In this document: one piece after another, positions 31,979 through 41,868 of the stretch | Numbering within the stretch: position 1 is the stretch's first letter | Layout of the letters: the number at the start of each line of letters is the position of its first letter | Source of the DNA: Microbacterium sp. UFMG61 | GTDB taxonomy: Bacteria > Actinomycetota > Actinomycetes > Actinomycetales > Microbacteriaceae | Direction: 5' to 3' | DNA length: 61,555 bases | NCBI RefSeq assembly: GCF_015354505.1 | Contig: NZ_JACAFP010000015.1 | Location: 1-61,555, forward strand | Position numbers and translations under genes: made by a program | The notes under the pieces: generated by a model | Told to the model about the DNA's origin: nothing | Seen by the model: only the letters and a program-made list of their open reading frames with translations | Database searches by the model: none

Positions 31979-33277
31979 ATGACAGAGCTGTCATCGGCCG
32001 CCACCGCGGCGGCCGTCGGAACGACCGGCTTCAAAGCCCCCGGCACCACACCCCGCAAGACGCCGCGCGGCTACACGCCCGGACTTGCCGCCGTGAACTT
32101 CGGCGTCTACCTGGCGCTCCTCACCCCGGTGATGGTGTCGATGGCGTTCAAGATCCAGCGCCTCGACCCGGTGAACACCGAGGGCAGTCTCGGCCTCGTC
32201 ATGGGTGTGGGCGCCGCCTTCGCGCTCATCGCGAACCCGCTGGTGGGCCGTCTCTCCGACCGCACCACCTCCAAGTGGGGCATGCGTCGGCCGTGGATCC
32301 TCGGCGGGGCGATCGTCGGTCTCGGCGGCTTCGCCATCATCGGCGCCGCGACCTCTGTGTTCGTCGTCATGCTGGCCTGGTGCCTCGTGCAGGCGTCCAT
32401 GAACGCCGTGCTCGCCGCTGCCAACGCGACCCTGCCCGACCAGGTCCCCGTGTCCAGCCGCGGCAAGGTCTCGGGCATCATCGGCATCACCACCCCCATC
32501 GGCATCCTCGCCGGAAGCTTCATCGTGAACTTCCTCCCCGGCGACTTCGAGCGATTCGTCGTGCCGGGCGCGATCGCGCTGATCCTGGTAGTCGTGTTCG
32601 TGCTGACGCTCAAGGACCGCCGCCTCACCGAGAAGCCGGCCACGCGGTTCACGATCGGCACGTTCTTCGGCTCGTTCGTCTTCAACCCCCGCAAGCACCC
32701 TGACTTCGGGTGGACCTGGCTGACCAAATTCTTCGTGATGTTCGGCTACGCCGGCATCGCGACTTTCCTTCCGCTGTACCTCGTCAACAAGTTCGAGCTC
32801 GACGAGCAGGGCGCCGTCGGCACGATCCTCGTCGCGAACCTCGCGTCGATGGCCGCCATGGCGATCTCTGCCCCGCTCGGCGGCTTCCTGTCCGACAAGA
32901 TCGGCAAGCGTCGCCCCTTTGTCGCGATCGCCGGAGTGATCATGGTGGTCGGGCTCGTGATCCTCGCCCTCGCTCCGTCGATCGCCGTCGTCATCGTCGC
33001 TCAGGCCATCATCGGCCTCGGAGCCGGGTCGTTCCTGTCCGTCGACCTCGCCCTGGCCACCGAGGTGCTCCCCAATCCCGACGACGTGGCGAAGGACCTC
33101 GGCGTGCTCAATATCGCCAACGCCCTCCCGCAGTCGATCGCTCCCGCGATCGCGCCGAGCATCATCGCGATCGGCGCCGCCACGCCGCTCGGCGGCTACA
33201 CCACCTGGTACCTGTTCGGGGCGCTCGTCGCGCTCGCGGGGGCCGTGCTCGTCTACCGCATCAAGGGAGTCAAGTGA
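31979..33277 (+). CDS. MFS transporter, probably for glycosides
   Basis: This encodes 432 residues with twelve hydrophobic helices and MFS loop marks (GRLSDRTTSKWGMRRPWI after TM2, GGFLSDKIGKRRPF in the second half). It probably imports a glycoside or oligosaccharide, since the next gene encodes a cytoplasmic GH3 glycosidase whose start overlaps or abuts its stop. GAAAGGA precedes the ATG at 31979. Control is probably by the divergent double-TetR protein. Confidence 0.82.
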   Translation: MTELSSAATAAAVGTTGFKAPGTTPRKTPRGYTPGLAAVNFGVYLALLTPVMVSMAFKIQRLDPVNTEGSLGLVMGVGAAFALIANPLVGRLSDRTTSKWGMRRPWILGGAIVGLGGFAIIGAATSVFVVMLAWCLVQASMNAVLAAANATLPDQVPVSSRGKVSGIIGITTPIGILAGSFIVNFLPGDFERFVVPGAIALILVVVFVLTLKDRRLTEKPATRFTIGTFFGSFVFNPRKHPDFGWTWLTKFFVMFGYAGIATFLPLYLVNKFELDEQGAVGTILVANLASMAAMAISAPLGGFLSDKIGKRRPFVAIAGVIMVVGLVILALAPSIAVVIVAQAIIGLGAGSFLSVDLALATEVLPNPDDVAKDLGVLNIANALPQSIAPAIAPSIIAIGAATPLGGYTTWYLFGALVALAGAVLVYRIKGVK

Positions 33278-33279
33278 CC

Positions 33280-35049
33280 ATGGCAGACGTGACGACATCG
33301 CCCACGGCATCCGAGCGTCCCTGGCTCGACGCGTCTCTGCCGATCGACGACCGCGTGCAGCTTCTCCTCGACGAGATGACCGTCGAGGAGAAGGCCGGGC
33401 TGTTCTTCCACACGATGATCGCGATCGGCGATCTCGACGAGAAGAACCCGACGTTCGCGACGCCGAGCGCCCGCGACTTCATCGACGTCAAGAAGATGAA
33501 TCACTTCAACCTGTTGGGCGCAGCGCCCACAGGTCGCGAGATCGCCGCGTGGCAGAACGCTCTTCAGCGGCTCGCCGCTTCCACTCGTCTCGGCATCCCC
33601 GTCACGCTCTCGACTGACCCGCGGCACTCGTTCAGCGAGAACCCCGGTGCGTCGATCCTGGCGGGGCCGTTCTCGCAGTGGCCCGAGACTCTGGGCCTCG
33701 CGGCGACGCGCGACCCCGAACTGGTCGAGCGCTTCGCGGATATCGCTCGTCAGGAATATACGGCGGTGGGCCTGCGCGTCGCGCTGCATCCGCAGGTCGA
33801 TCTGGCCACCGAATCGCGCTGGGCCCGGCAGACAGCGACGTTCGGGGAGGACGCCGAGCTGGCGGGCATTCTCGGAGCGGCATATATCCGTGGGTTCCAG
33901 GGCGGGTCGTTCGGCGCCGGGTCGGTGTCGACCATGACGAAGCACTTCCCGGGCGGCGGACCGCAGAAGGACGGCGAGGATCCGCACTTCCCCTACGGGC
34001 GCGAGCAGGTGTACCCCGGTGGTCAGTTCGAGTTGCACCTCAAGCCGTTCGAGGATGCCATCGCGGCGGGCACTCGCCAGATGATGCCGTACTACGGCAT
34101 GCCCGTCGGCACGGAGTACGAAGAGGTCGGCTTCGGCTTCAACCGCTCGGTCATCACGGGCCTGCTGCGCGAGCGCTTCGGGTTCGACGGACTCGTGTGC
34201 ACGGACTGGGGCCTGATCAACGATGCGGAGATCTTCGGCCAGCCCTTCCCTGCGCGTGCGTGGGGCGTCGAGGATCTGACGCCGCGCGAGCGGATGCTCA
34301 AGGTGCTCGACGCGGGCGCCGACCAGTTCGGCGGTGAGGACTGCCCCGAGATGCTCGTCGCACTCGTCGCCGACGGCTCGGTCTCGGAGGCGCGCCTCGA
34401 CGTCTCGGCCCGACGCATCCTGCGCGAGAAGTTCGAGCTCGGGCTCTTCGAGAACCCGTTCGTCGACGAGGATGCCGCAGACGCCGTGGTCGGTCGGGCC
34501 GACTTCCGGGCTGCGGGCGACGCGGCGCAGCGGGCATCGATCACCGTGCTGACGAACGACGGCGCGCTGCCGTTCGCGGCGGCGACCAAGCTCTACGTCG
34601 AGGGCATCGATGCCGAGGTCGCGGCGTCGTATGGCGATCTCGTCGCAACGCCGGCTGAGGCCGACCTCGCGATCATCCGCCTGCATGCTCCCTTCGAGCA
34701 GCGCGCGACGACCTTCGAGAACTTCTTCCACGCGGGCTCTCTCGACTTTCCGGCTGATGTCATCGACCATGTCCGCGAGGTCGCCGGCGTCGTGCCCACG
34801 GTCGTCGATGTCCTGGCAGACCGTCCGCCGATCCTCGAGCCGATGACGGATGCTGCTGCTGCGGTCACGGTCAACTGGGGTGCATCCGGCGCTGCGTTGC
34901 TCGATGTCCTCAGCGGTCGGGCGACCGCCGGAGGTCGGCTGCCGTTCGACCTGCCGCGATCGATGTCCGCCGTCGAGGCATCGCGCCCGGATGTGCCCTT
35001 CGACACCGCCGATCCGCTGTTCCGGTTCGGCCACGGTCTGACTCTCTAG
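33280..35049 (+). CDS. glycoside hydrolase family 3 protein, probably cytoplasmic
   Basis: This encodes 589 residues. The GH3 (alpha/beta)8 domain includes STDPRHSFSENPG, MTKHFPGGGPQKDGEDPHFP and the nucleophile segment FGFDGLVCTDWGLI, and the alpha/beta sandwich domain follows. It ends near FRFGHGLTL without the Fn3-like C-terminal domain found in many family members. No signal peptide is seen. It probably releases terminal sugars from a glycoside brought in by the MFS protein. The start is ATG 33280 or the GTG at 33274, which would overlap the MFS stop (GTGA); the SD AAGGGAG (33263-33269) suits either. Confidence 0.86.
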   Translation: MADVTTSPTASERPWLDASLPIDDRVQLLLDEMTVEEKAGLFFHTMIAIGDLDEKNPTFATPSARDFIDVKKMNHFNLLGAAPTGREIAAWQNALQRLAASTRLGIPVTLSTDPRHSFSENPGASILAGPFSQWPETLGLAATRDPELVERFADIARQEYTAVGLRVALHPQVDLATESRWARQTATFGEDAELAGILGAAYIRGFQGGSFGAGSVSTMTKHFPGGGPQKDGEDPHFPYGREQVYPGGQFELHLKPFEDAIAAGTRQMMPYYGMPVGTEYEEVGFGFNRSVITGLLRERFGFDGLVCTDWGLINDAEIFGQPFPARAWGVEDLTPRERMLKVLDAGADQFGGEDCPEMLVALVADGSVSEARLDVSARRILREKFELGLFENPFVDEDAADAVVGRADFRAAGDAAQRASITVLTNDGALPFAAATKLYVEGIDAEVAASYGDLVATPAEADLAIIRLHAPFEQRATTFENFFHAGSLDFPADVIDHVREVAGVVPTVVDVLADRPPILEPMTDAAAAVTVNWGASGAALLDVLSGRATAGGRLPFDLPRSMSAVEASRPDVPFDTADPLFRFGHGLTL

Positions 35050-35082
35050 CGCTGCTCCGGCAGTCGTCTCGGCTGCCTTCTC

Positions 35083-35116
35083 GAACGCCCCGCAGGTTCA
35101 CTCCTGCGGGGCGTTC
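35083..35116 (+). terminator. hairpin terminator after the GH3 gene
   Basis: A perfect 14-bp stem (35083-35096 with 35103-35116) closes on a TTCACT loop 33 nt after the GH3 stop. Confidence 0.85.
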
Positions 35117-35443
35117 TGCGTGTCGGGACACATGTGTGGGACTCCCGTGTGCCGGGCGCACTCGCCAGAAGCGCGAAGCGCGACACGCCGACGAGCAGCA
35201 ACGAGATCGCCTTGAGCATTCTGTTGGTTGAACACGCATTCAGCTCGACGTTAAGTTGATTGAACGCACAGTCAAGTTGCAGAATGTCTCAAAACGTCTC
35301 TCTATGACGCGCCCCCTTAAGACAAAACCTGGACTTACGCCGTGAGAAACGGCAATACTGTCCCCACATGCGCTCTGTCGATGAAGTCGTCGACACCTGG
35401 GGAGGGCCTATGACGCGGAATATCTGCATCACAGGAGAGGCGA
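35117..35443 (+). promoter_or_regulatory. AT-richer upstream region of the giant surface protein gene
   Basis: This stretch is clearly less GC-rich than its surroundings. It contains related TTGAAC-type motifs (near 35225-35275), a small hairpin GCCGT/ACGGC (35339-35353) and a TACTGT -10 box (35356-35361). Six bases after that box is an ATG (35368) opening an 85-codon frame that runs past the surface-protein start in another phase. GGAGGG before an ATG at 35410 and AGGAGAGG before 35444 are ribosome-binding candidates. No other gene is seen here. Confidence 0.5.
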
Positions 35444-38400
35444 ATGGGCAACATGGAGGGGAAGACTCTGCGCACGCGCAGAGCCATCGGAGGGGGAATC
35501 GCGGGGGCTACGGCAGCCGCGGTCGTCCTCGCGAGTGCATTGATCCCATCGGCGGCGAATGCCGCTCCCGGGGACCAATCGGCATCGAGTTCGCAGTTCC
35601 TGGGCGGAAGTCTTCTGCTCGATAACGTGGCGCTCGACGATATCGCCGAGCTTCAAGGCGTCGCCACGAGCAACAGCGGGGTTCCGACGCCTGAGACGGA
35701 ATCCGGGTCGCTCGACCTCACCGCGTTGAACGCCCTGAATGTCACGGTTCCCGGCGGCCTGAGCGTGCCCCTCGGCGGGTTCCTCGAGCTCGGGGCGGTG
35801 AACCAGTACTCGCAGTCCTCTGACGCGGGTGTCTCGCGGGCAGCGACCGGCGCTGTCAGCGATGCGGGCGTCGTCGATACGACGGGCACGGGGGACTACC
35901 CCGCGAACGCCTCGCTGAACCTCGAGGGTCTCCTCGGTGCCACCGTCACTGACGCCGTTGCGGATCTCGACATCTCGCTTGAGGCGATCAGTGCCGAAGT
36001 GGCGCTCGATGGTGCGGGCGTGGTGACGCGTGAATACAACGTCGCCGGGGGTGGACTCACCCTGACGCTTCCTGCCGTCGCAGAACTGGAAGACACCCTG
36101 ACCGGCGCAGGCGGAGTCGCCGCGACGGTCGACACTGCGGTCGGGACTCTCGTGGGCCCGAACGGTCTCCTTGCCCAGGCGCTCTCTGCGATCCCAGGAC
36201 TGCCTGGCCCCATCCTCGGCAACAGTGGCGTGAATATCGCGATCACGACGGATATCGCTGGCGCATTGAACGGCATTCTTGACACGCCGGTGGGTGACGG
36301 CGTGGTGACCGTCAATCTGCGAACGGGGGCGGTCGAGGTCGATCTCGACGCGCTGCTCGCGGACACCACCGGTCACGGCCTCAACGACCTCGAGGTGAAT
36401 GAGGAGGTCCTGTCGGCAGACGTGCTCAACAACCTGATCCAGCGAGTTGGAGCAGTGCTCGATACGGTCCCTGATCTCGTAGAGAACACTCTGACCGAGA
36501 CTCTCGACGCTGCAATCCTGAACGTCAACGTGGCGGTGTGCGTCGTCGGGACCGGCCCGACGTGCACGACAGGTTTCCCAGATCTCGGAGTCGGCATCCA
36601 GATTTCGGTTCCCAACCAGACCTTGGGGACCATCCTGAACAATCCGGACGATGTGAACGCCGCCATCACAATCAAGGTGCCGGCCGTGCCGATCACGATC
36701 CCGGTGGGCACTCTTATCGCCGCGCTGACCGGACCCATCGTGGACACGCTCTTCGGCGACACCGGTGTGATCTCAACCGTCATTCCGACGGTGACAACTG
36801 CGGTCGGCGGGATCGTTCTCGCCCTCGACCCTGTCGTCGACCTGTTGAACGGCGTCGTGTCGCTCAGGGGAAATGTCCAGCCTGAGAGCGGACCTGTTTA
36901 CAGCCAAGAAGCCTTCGTTCTGGGCATAGGAGATGTGCTGGGCGCCGGCGGCGTAGCAACCGTGGTCCTCGCGCATGCGCAAGCCGGGCCCAACGAACTT
37001 GCTGCCGCGGTTCCCGCGGTCGACGCGGCAGACACCGTTCCCGCGGGTACGAACCTGCCCGTGACGGGCTCGGGCTGGCCCGCGAACACCGACGTCTCGA
37101 TCGCGGTCACGGCTCCTGGCGGCGCAGTCGTCAACGACCCCGTGGTCGTGACGACCGACGGCAGCGGCGCTTTCACCACAGGCTTCTTCATCCCGGCGGC
37201 CACGACTCCCGGCACGGGCTACACCGTGACGGCGACGGCTGGTGCGATCTCGGCGACCGACACGACGGAGGTCACCGCGGCTGCGACGATCGATGCCGCA
37301 CCTGCTGTGCAGCAGGGCACGGATCTTGCGGTGACCGGCGCGAACTGGCCCGCGAACTCCAGCGTCGCAGTGCAGCTCACCGCCCCCGGCGGAGGTGCGA
37401 TCGGCGGTCCCGAGACCGCGACGACCGACGGGTTCGGCACCTTCACTCTCGCTTATCCCGTACCGGCCGGAACCCCCGCTGCGCCCGGTTACACGGTGAC
37501 GGCCACCGCTGGCGCACAGACGGCGACGGACACGACAGAGGTGACGGCTGCGCCGGTGCCGGTGGTGGATGCCTCCGACACCGTGCAGGCCGGAACCGAT
37601 CTCGCGGTCAGCGGTGACACGTGGCCGGCGAACACCGACGTCACGCTGCAGCTGACGGCTCCCGGCACCGGTGAAGACGTCGGCGGTCCCGTGACGGTCA
37701 CGACCGACGGCACCGGCGCCTTCACGACCGGCTACCCGGTCCCGGCATCCGCGGTTCCCGGCACCGGTTACGTGTTGACGGCGACGGCGGGTGCGCAGTC
37801 GGCGATCGACACGACCGAGGTGACCCCCGCCGTGGCGGTGGACGCCGCGGACACGGCTCAGGCCGGAACCGATCTGCCGATCACGGGTGCGAACTGGCCC
37901 GCGAACACCGAGATCACGGTGCAGCTCACGGCTCCCGGTGGCGCGACTGTCGGTGGACCGGAGACGGTCACGACCGACGGTGCGGGTGGCTTCACACTGA
38001 ACTACCCGGTTCCTGCGAACGCCGAGCCGGGCACGGGATACACCGTGACCGCGACGGCCGAAGCACAGTCGGCGACCGACACCACCGAGATCACCGCAGC
38101 CGCCACGATCGATGCGGCTCCTGCGGTGCAGGCGGGCACCGATCTGGCAGTCATCGGAGCGAACTGGCCGGCGAACACCGTCGTGACGGTGCAGCTGACG
38201 GCTCCCGGCGGCGGCGCGATCGGCGGGCCGGAGACGGCGACGACCGACGGCACCGGTGTGTTCACGCTCGACTATCCGGTTCCCGCAGGTACCCCCGCTG
38301 CGACCGGCTACACCGTGACCGCGAACGTGGGTCCGCAGACCGCGACGGACACGACAGAGGTGACGGCTGCGCCGGTGCCGGTCGTGGATGCGGCCGACAC

Positions 38401-41400
38401 GGTCCAGGCGGGCACGGACCTGGCGGTGAGCGGCAACACCTGGCCTGCAGCCACGCAGGTCACGTTGCAGCTGACCGCTCCCGGCACCGGTGAGAACGTC
38501 GGCGGGCCCGAGACGGTCACGACCGACGGCACCGGCGCCTTCACCTTCGACTACCCGGTGCCTGCCTCCGCGGTTCCCGGCACCGGTTACGTGATGACGG
38601 CGACGGCGGGTGCGCAGTCGGCGATCGACACGACCGAGGTCACGGCGGCGGCATCGGTGGATGCTGCGGACGAGGCTCAGGCTGGAACCGACCTGCCGAT
38701 CACGGGTGCGAACTGGCCCGCGAACACCGAGATCACGGTGCAGCTCACCGCTCCCGGTGGCGCGACTGTCGGTGGTCCGGAGACGGTCACGACCGACGGT
38801 GCGGGCGGCTTCACGCTGAACTACCCGGTTCCTGCGAACGCCGAGCCGGGCACGGGATACACCGTGACCGCGACCGCCGGAACGCAGACCGCGACCGACA
38901 CGACGGAGATCACGGCAGCCGCGACAGTGGATGCTGCGGACACGGCTCAGGCCGGCGCGGATCTGCCGATCACGGGTGCGAACTGGCCCGCGAACACCGA
39001 GATCACGGTGCAGCTCACCGCTCCCGGTGGTGCGACGGTCGGTGGTCCGGAAACGGTCACGACCGACGGAACGGGCGGCTTCACGCTGAACTACCCGGTT
39101 CCGGCCGACGCCGAGCCGGGCACGGGCTACACCGTGACCGCGACCGCCGGAACGCAGACCGCGACCGACACGACGGAGATCACGGCAGCCGCGACAGTGG
39201 ATGCCGCGGACACGGTCGAGGCCGGCACCGATCTGACGGTGACGGGTGCGAATTGGCCCGCCAACACGCTGATCACCGTGCAGCTCACCGCCCCTGGCGG
39301 AGAGGCCATCGGTGGTCCTGAGACCGTGACGACCGGAGCTCTCGGTGCCTTCACGCTCGGCTACCCGGTTCCGGCCGGAACGCCGGCGGGAACGGGTTAC
39401 ACCGTGACGGCTTCGGCGGGCACGCAGACCGCGACCGACACCACCGAGGTCACAGCGGCCGCGGTCGTCGTCGATGCGGCCGAGTCGGTTCCTGCGGGCA
39501 CCAACCTGTCGGTGACGGGTTCGGGCTGGCCGATCAACTCCACCGTGACGCTGCAGCTGACCGCCCCCGGCGGCGGAGCAGACGTCGGCGGTCCTGTCGA
39601 CGTGACGACGGATGGATTCGGAGCCTTCGCGACGGTGTATGCCGTGCCCGCGGATGCGACGCCCGCCACCGGCTACACGATCACGGCCACCGCCGGCGCG
39701 ATCACGGCGACCGACACCACCGAGGTGACGGCCGGCGACCCGGGCGACGTCAACACGAACGCGGCCGCTTCGGCATCCGCCTCGGCAGATGCGACCGCTG
39801 ACGGAGACCCCTCCGCACAGGCGGCAGCCGAAGCTGCGGCTCTCGCCGACGCGACGTCGTCCGCCTCGGCGGCGGCGACCGCAGACGCGACGGCAGCGGC
39901 AGAGGCGGCGGCCACGCCCGACGCCTCGACCGCGGTCTCGGCCGACGCCACCTCCGACGTGAACGCCTCTGCGGCGGTCGCGGCGCAGGCTGCGGCTCAG
40001 GCCGATGCGTCGGACGACGCGAACGCCTCGGCATCGACGGCGGCGGACGCCAACTCCGCGGCATCGTCGGAGTCGGCGGCGACGAGCGATTCGTCCACGG
40101 ATGCCTCGTCTGAGGCCTCGTCCAACACGAACGCGGCCGCCTCGGCATCCGCGTCCGCCGACGCCACCGCAGACGGGGATCCGTCCGCGCAGGCGGCGGC
40201 TGAGGCTGCGGCCTTCGCCGACGCCACGTCGACCGCGTCGGCTGCGGCAGATGCGAGCGCCGAATCGGCGGCTGAGGCAGCGGCACTGACGGCGGCATCG
40301 TCGGATGCGTCGACGACCTCGACTTCGGATGCGAACGCGCAGGCTGCGGCGGCCGCTCAGGCTGCGGCTCAGGCCGACGCCTCGGATGGCACGAACGTCT
40401 CGGCCTCGGCCGTCGCCGACGCGAACTCCTCGACCGCAGCACAGGCTGCAGCCGTGGCGAACTCGAGCGACGACGCTTCGGCGGACGCCTCGACGAACAC
40501 GAATGCGGCTGCTTCGGCATCCGCCTCCGCGAACGCCGATGCCACCACCGCGGCAGTCGCGGAAGCCTCTGCGCAGGCAGCGGCCTTCGCCGACGCGACG
40601 TCCGAGGGCTCGGCGGCAGCCGACCCGTCGGCCGAAGCGGCTGCGCAGTCCGCGGCCACGGCCACGTCCTCGGCGACGGCCACGGCTGACGCCACCTCGG
40701 CGGCCAACGCCAACGCGGCAGTGGCTGCGCAGGCGGCGGCACAGGCGGATGCGTCCGACGACACCGCAGCTCAGGCCTCGGCAGTCGCCAACGCGAACGC
40801 CTCGTCGGCGGCGGATGCGGCAGCGATCGCGAACGCGTCTACGGATGCCTCGAGCGAGGCGGCGGCCGCAGCACAGGCCGACACCAACGCCTCGGCCTCG
40901 GCGGCGGCATCGGCTCAGGCGGATGACGACAGCAACGCCTCGGCCCAGGCCGCGGCGGAAGCGGCGGCTCTCGCGGACGCGACCAGCTCGGCCTCGGCCG
41001 CGGCTGACGTCACCGCGAACGCGGCAGCGCAGGCCGCAGCGACCGATGACGCATCCACGGACGCCTCGTCGACGGCGACGACCGACGCGAACGCCTCGGC
41101 GGCCGCGGCGGCTCAGGCGGCGGCTCAGGCGGCGGCGCAGAACGACGCGACCTCGACCAGCGCGGCGGATTCGTCGGGCTCGGCCGATGCCGACCCGAAC
41201 GCCTCCGCGGCAGCGGCCGCCAACGCCTCGGCGTCGGCGACGGCCTCCGCGACGGCGGCGGCTGACGCCTCGGCGGAAGCGGCGGCCGAGGCATCCTCGG
41301 CAGCGACGGCTGAGGCTTCCTCGGCAGCGACGGCTGAGGCTTCCGCCTCCGCGACGGCTGAGGCGTCCGCATCCGCGGACGCCGGGGCCGACCCGGAGCA

Positions 41401-41791
41401 GCAGCTCGGCATCCGCGTCCTGGTTCCTGTGATCGAGCGCGGTGAGAAGCAGACCGCGATCGGCACCGGCTTCCGGCCGGGAGAGGTGGTCACCGGTGTG
41501 ATGACCTCCGCCCCGATCGCACTCGGCACGCAGGTGGCGAACGCGCAGGGTACGGTCACCTTCACCTGGACGATCCCGGCCGACTATGACCTCGGAACGC
41601 ACACCGTGACGCTCACCGGACCCACGTCCGGCAGCATCGCGACGACGTTCCAGGTGGTCGCGACGGGCCTCGCCACCACGGGTGGAGAGGTGCAGGGCGG
41701 ATGGATCGCACTCGCGGCGCTGCTGCTCATGTTCGGTCTGGGAGCGATGCGGGTCGCTCGCACCCGGCGTCCTCTCGTCGACACCGAGTGA
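35444..41791 (+). CDS. giant cell-wall-anchored surface protein with Ig-like and Ala-rich repeats (choice-of-anchor G type)
   Basis: This encodes 2115 residues. A signal peptide is cut near residue 40 (PSAANA). Residues ~41-520 match, by eye, the actinobacterial 'choice-of-anchor G' surface domain. Residues ~524-1436 are ten Ig-like repeats of ~91 residues, each with a WPAN...LTAPGG...GPETVTTDG...YPVPA...TATAG pattern. Residues 1437-1985 are an Ala/Ser/Asp/Thr stalk built of ~124-residue units. A last beta domain precedes LATTG (2076-2080), a hydrophobic helix and RTRR: a sorting signal of the LAxTG type used by class E sortases. It is probably a long fibre projecting from the wall. AGGAGAGG precedes the ATG at 35444; ATG 35453 is possible. 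Confidence 0.9.
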   Translation: MGNMEGKTLRTRRAIGGGIAGATAAAVVLASALIPSAANAAPGDQSASSSQFLGGSLLLDNVALDDIAELQGVATSNSGVPTPETESGSLDLTALNALNVTVPGGLSVPLGGFLELGAVNQYSQSSDAGVSRAATGAVSDAGVVDTTGTGDYPANASLNLEGLLGATVTDAVADLDISLEAISAEVALDGAGVVTREYNVAGGGLTLTLPAVAELEDTLTGAGGVAATVDTAVGTLVGPNGLLAQALSAIPGLPGPILGNSGVNIAITTDIAGALNGILDTPVGDGVVTVNLRTGAVEVDLDALLADTTGHGLNDLEVNEEVLSADVLNNLIQRVGAVLDTVPDLVENTLTETLDAAILNVNVAVCVVGTGPTCTTGFPDLGVGIQISVPNQTLGTILNNPDDVNAAITIKVPAVPITIPVGTLIAALTGPIVDTLFGDTGVISTVIPTVTTAVGGIVLALDPVVDLLNGVVSLRGNVQPESGPVYSQEAFVLGIGDVLGAGGVATVVLAHAQAGPNELAAAVPAVDAADTVPAGTNLPVTGSGWPANTDVSIAVTAPGGAVVNDPVVVTTDGSGAFTTGFFIPAATTPGTGYTVTATAGAISATDTTEVTAAATIDAAPAVQQGTDLAVTGANWPANSSVAVQLTAPGGGAIGGPETATTDGFGTFTLAYPVPAGTPAAPGYTVTATAGAQTATDTTEVTAAPVPVVDASDTVQAGTDLAVSGDTWPANTDVTLQLTAPGTGEDVGGPVTVTTDGTGAFTTGYPVPASAVPGTGYVLTATAGAQSAIDTTEVTPAVAVDAADTAQAGTDLPITGANWPANTEITVQLTAPGGATVGGPETVTTDGAGGFTLNYPVPANAEPGTGYTVTATAEAQSATDTTEITAAATIDAAPAVQAGTDLAVIGANWPANTVVTVQLTAPGGGAIGGPETATTDGTGVFTLDYPVPAGTPAATGYTVTANVGPQTATDTTEVTAAPVPVVDAADTVQAGTDLAVSGNTWPAATQVTLQLTAPGTGENVGGPETVTTDGTGAFTFDYPVPASAVPGTGYVMTATAGAQSAIDTTEVTAAASVDAADEAQAGTDLPITGANWPANTEITVQLTAPGGATVGGPETVTTDGAGGFTLNYPVPANAEPGTGYTVTATAGTQTATDTTEITAAATVDAADTAQAGADLPITGANWPANTEITVQLTAPGGATVGGPETVTTDGTGGFTLNYPVPADAEPGTGYTVTATAGTQTATDTTEITAAATVDAADTVEAGTDLTVTGANWPANTLITVQLTAPGGEAIGGPETVTTGALGAFTLGYPVPAGTPAGTGYTVTASAGTQTATDTTEVTAAAVVVDAAESVPAGTNLSVTGSGWPINSTVTLQLTAPGGGADVGGPVDVTTDGFGAFATVYAVPADATPATGYTITATAGAITATDTTEVTAGDPGDVNTNAAASASASADATADGDPSAQAAAEAAALADATSSASAAATADATAAAEAAATPDASTAVSADATSDVNASAAVAAQAAAQADASDDANASASTAADANSAASSESAATSDSSTDASSEASSNTNAAASASASADATADGDPSAQAAAEAAAFADATSTASAAADASAESAAEAAALTAASSDASTTSTSDANAQAAAAAQAAAQADASDGTNVSASAVADANSSTAAQAAAVANSSDDASADASTNTNAAASASASANADATTAAVAEASAQAAAFADATSEGSAAADPSAEAAAQSAATATSSATATADATSAANANAAVAAQAAAQADASDDTAAQASAVANANASSAADAAAIANASTDASSEAAAAAQADTNASASAAASAQADDDSNASAQAAAEAAALADATSSASAAADVTANAAAQAAATDDASTDASSTATTDANASAAAAAQAAAQAAAQNDATSTSAADSSGSADADPNASAAAAANASASATASATAAADASAEAAAEASSAATAEASSAATAEASASATAEASASADAGADPEQQLGIRVLVPVIERGEKQTAIGTGFRPGEVVTGVMTSAPIALGTQVANAQGTVTFTWTIPADYDLGTHTVTLTGPTSGSIATTFQVVATGLATTGGEVQGGWIALAALLLMFGLGAMRVARTRRPLVDTE
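37010..39751 (+). repeat. ten ~273-bp tandem repeats coding for Ig-like domains
   Basis: Ten in-frame copies of about 91 codons follow each other. Copies 4, 7 and 8 are nearly identical, while the first and last differ most, a pattern typical of arrays that change size by recombination. Confidence 0.92.
37286..38923 (+). repeat. 819-bp higher-order duplication of three Ig units
   Basis: Repeats 2-3-4 match repeats 5-6-7 in order: TIDAAPAVQ opens 2 and 5, PVPVVDA opens 3 and 6, and the ANWPANTEITVQLTAPGG unit is 4 and 7. Matching points (37286/38105 and 37562/38381) are both exactly 819 bp apart. One event duplicated a three-unit block; unit 8 is then a further copy of the 4/7 type. Confidence 0.85.
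39752..41398 (+). repeat. Ala/Ser/Asp-rich stalk region of four ~372-bp units
   Basis: Units start at 39752, 40124, 40496 and 40880 with NTNAAAS or DTNASAS, giving periods of 124, 124 and 128 codons. Roughly half of the residues are Ala, the rest mainly Ser, Asp, Thr, Asn and Glu, with no Pro-rich or Gly-rich stretches. A helical or extended stalk is likely. Confidence 0.85.
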
Positions 41792-41813
41792 GCATCGAGT
41801 AGGAAACGCTGAG

Positions 41814-41846
41814 AGGTCGGGGCCGTCAATGCGGCGGTCCCGACCT
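41814..41846 (+). terminator. hairpin after the surface protein gene
   Basis: AGGTCGGG (41814-41821) pairs with CCCGACCT (41839-41846), and GCCG with CGGC inside it. It ends 22 nt before the next start codon, so it may lower rather than block read-through into the DUF5819 gene. Confidence 0.6.
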
Positions 41847-41868
41847 TCAGTGATGAGAAGGTATGGGA

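Noticed and set aside
35368..35625. 85-codon ORF as an ordinary protein gene
   Set aside because: It overlaps the well-supported surface-protein start in another frame and has no recognisable domain; kept only as a finding about possible leader translation.
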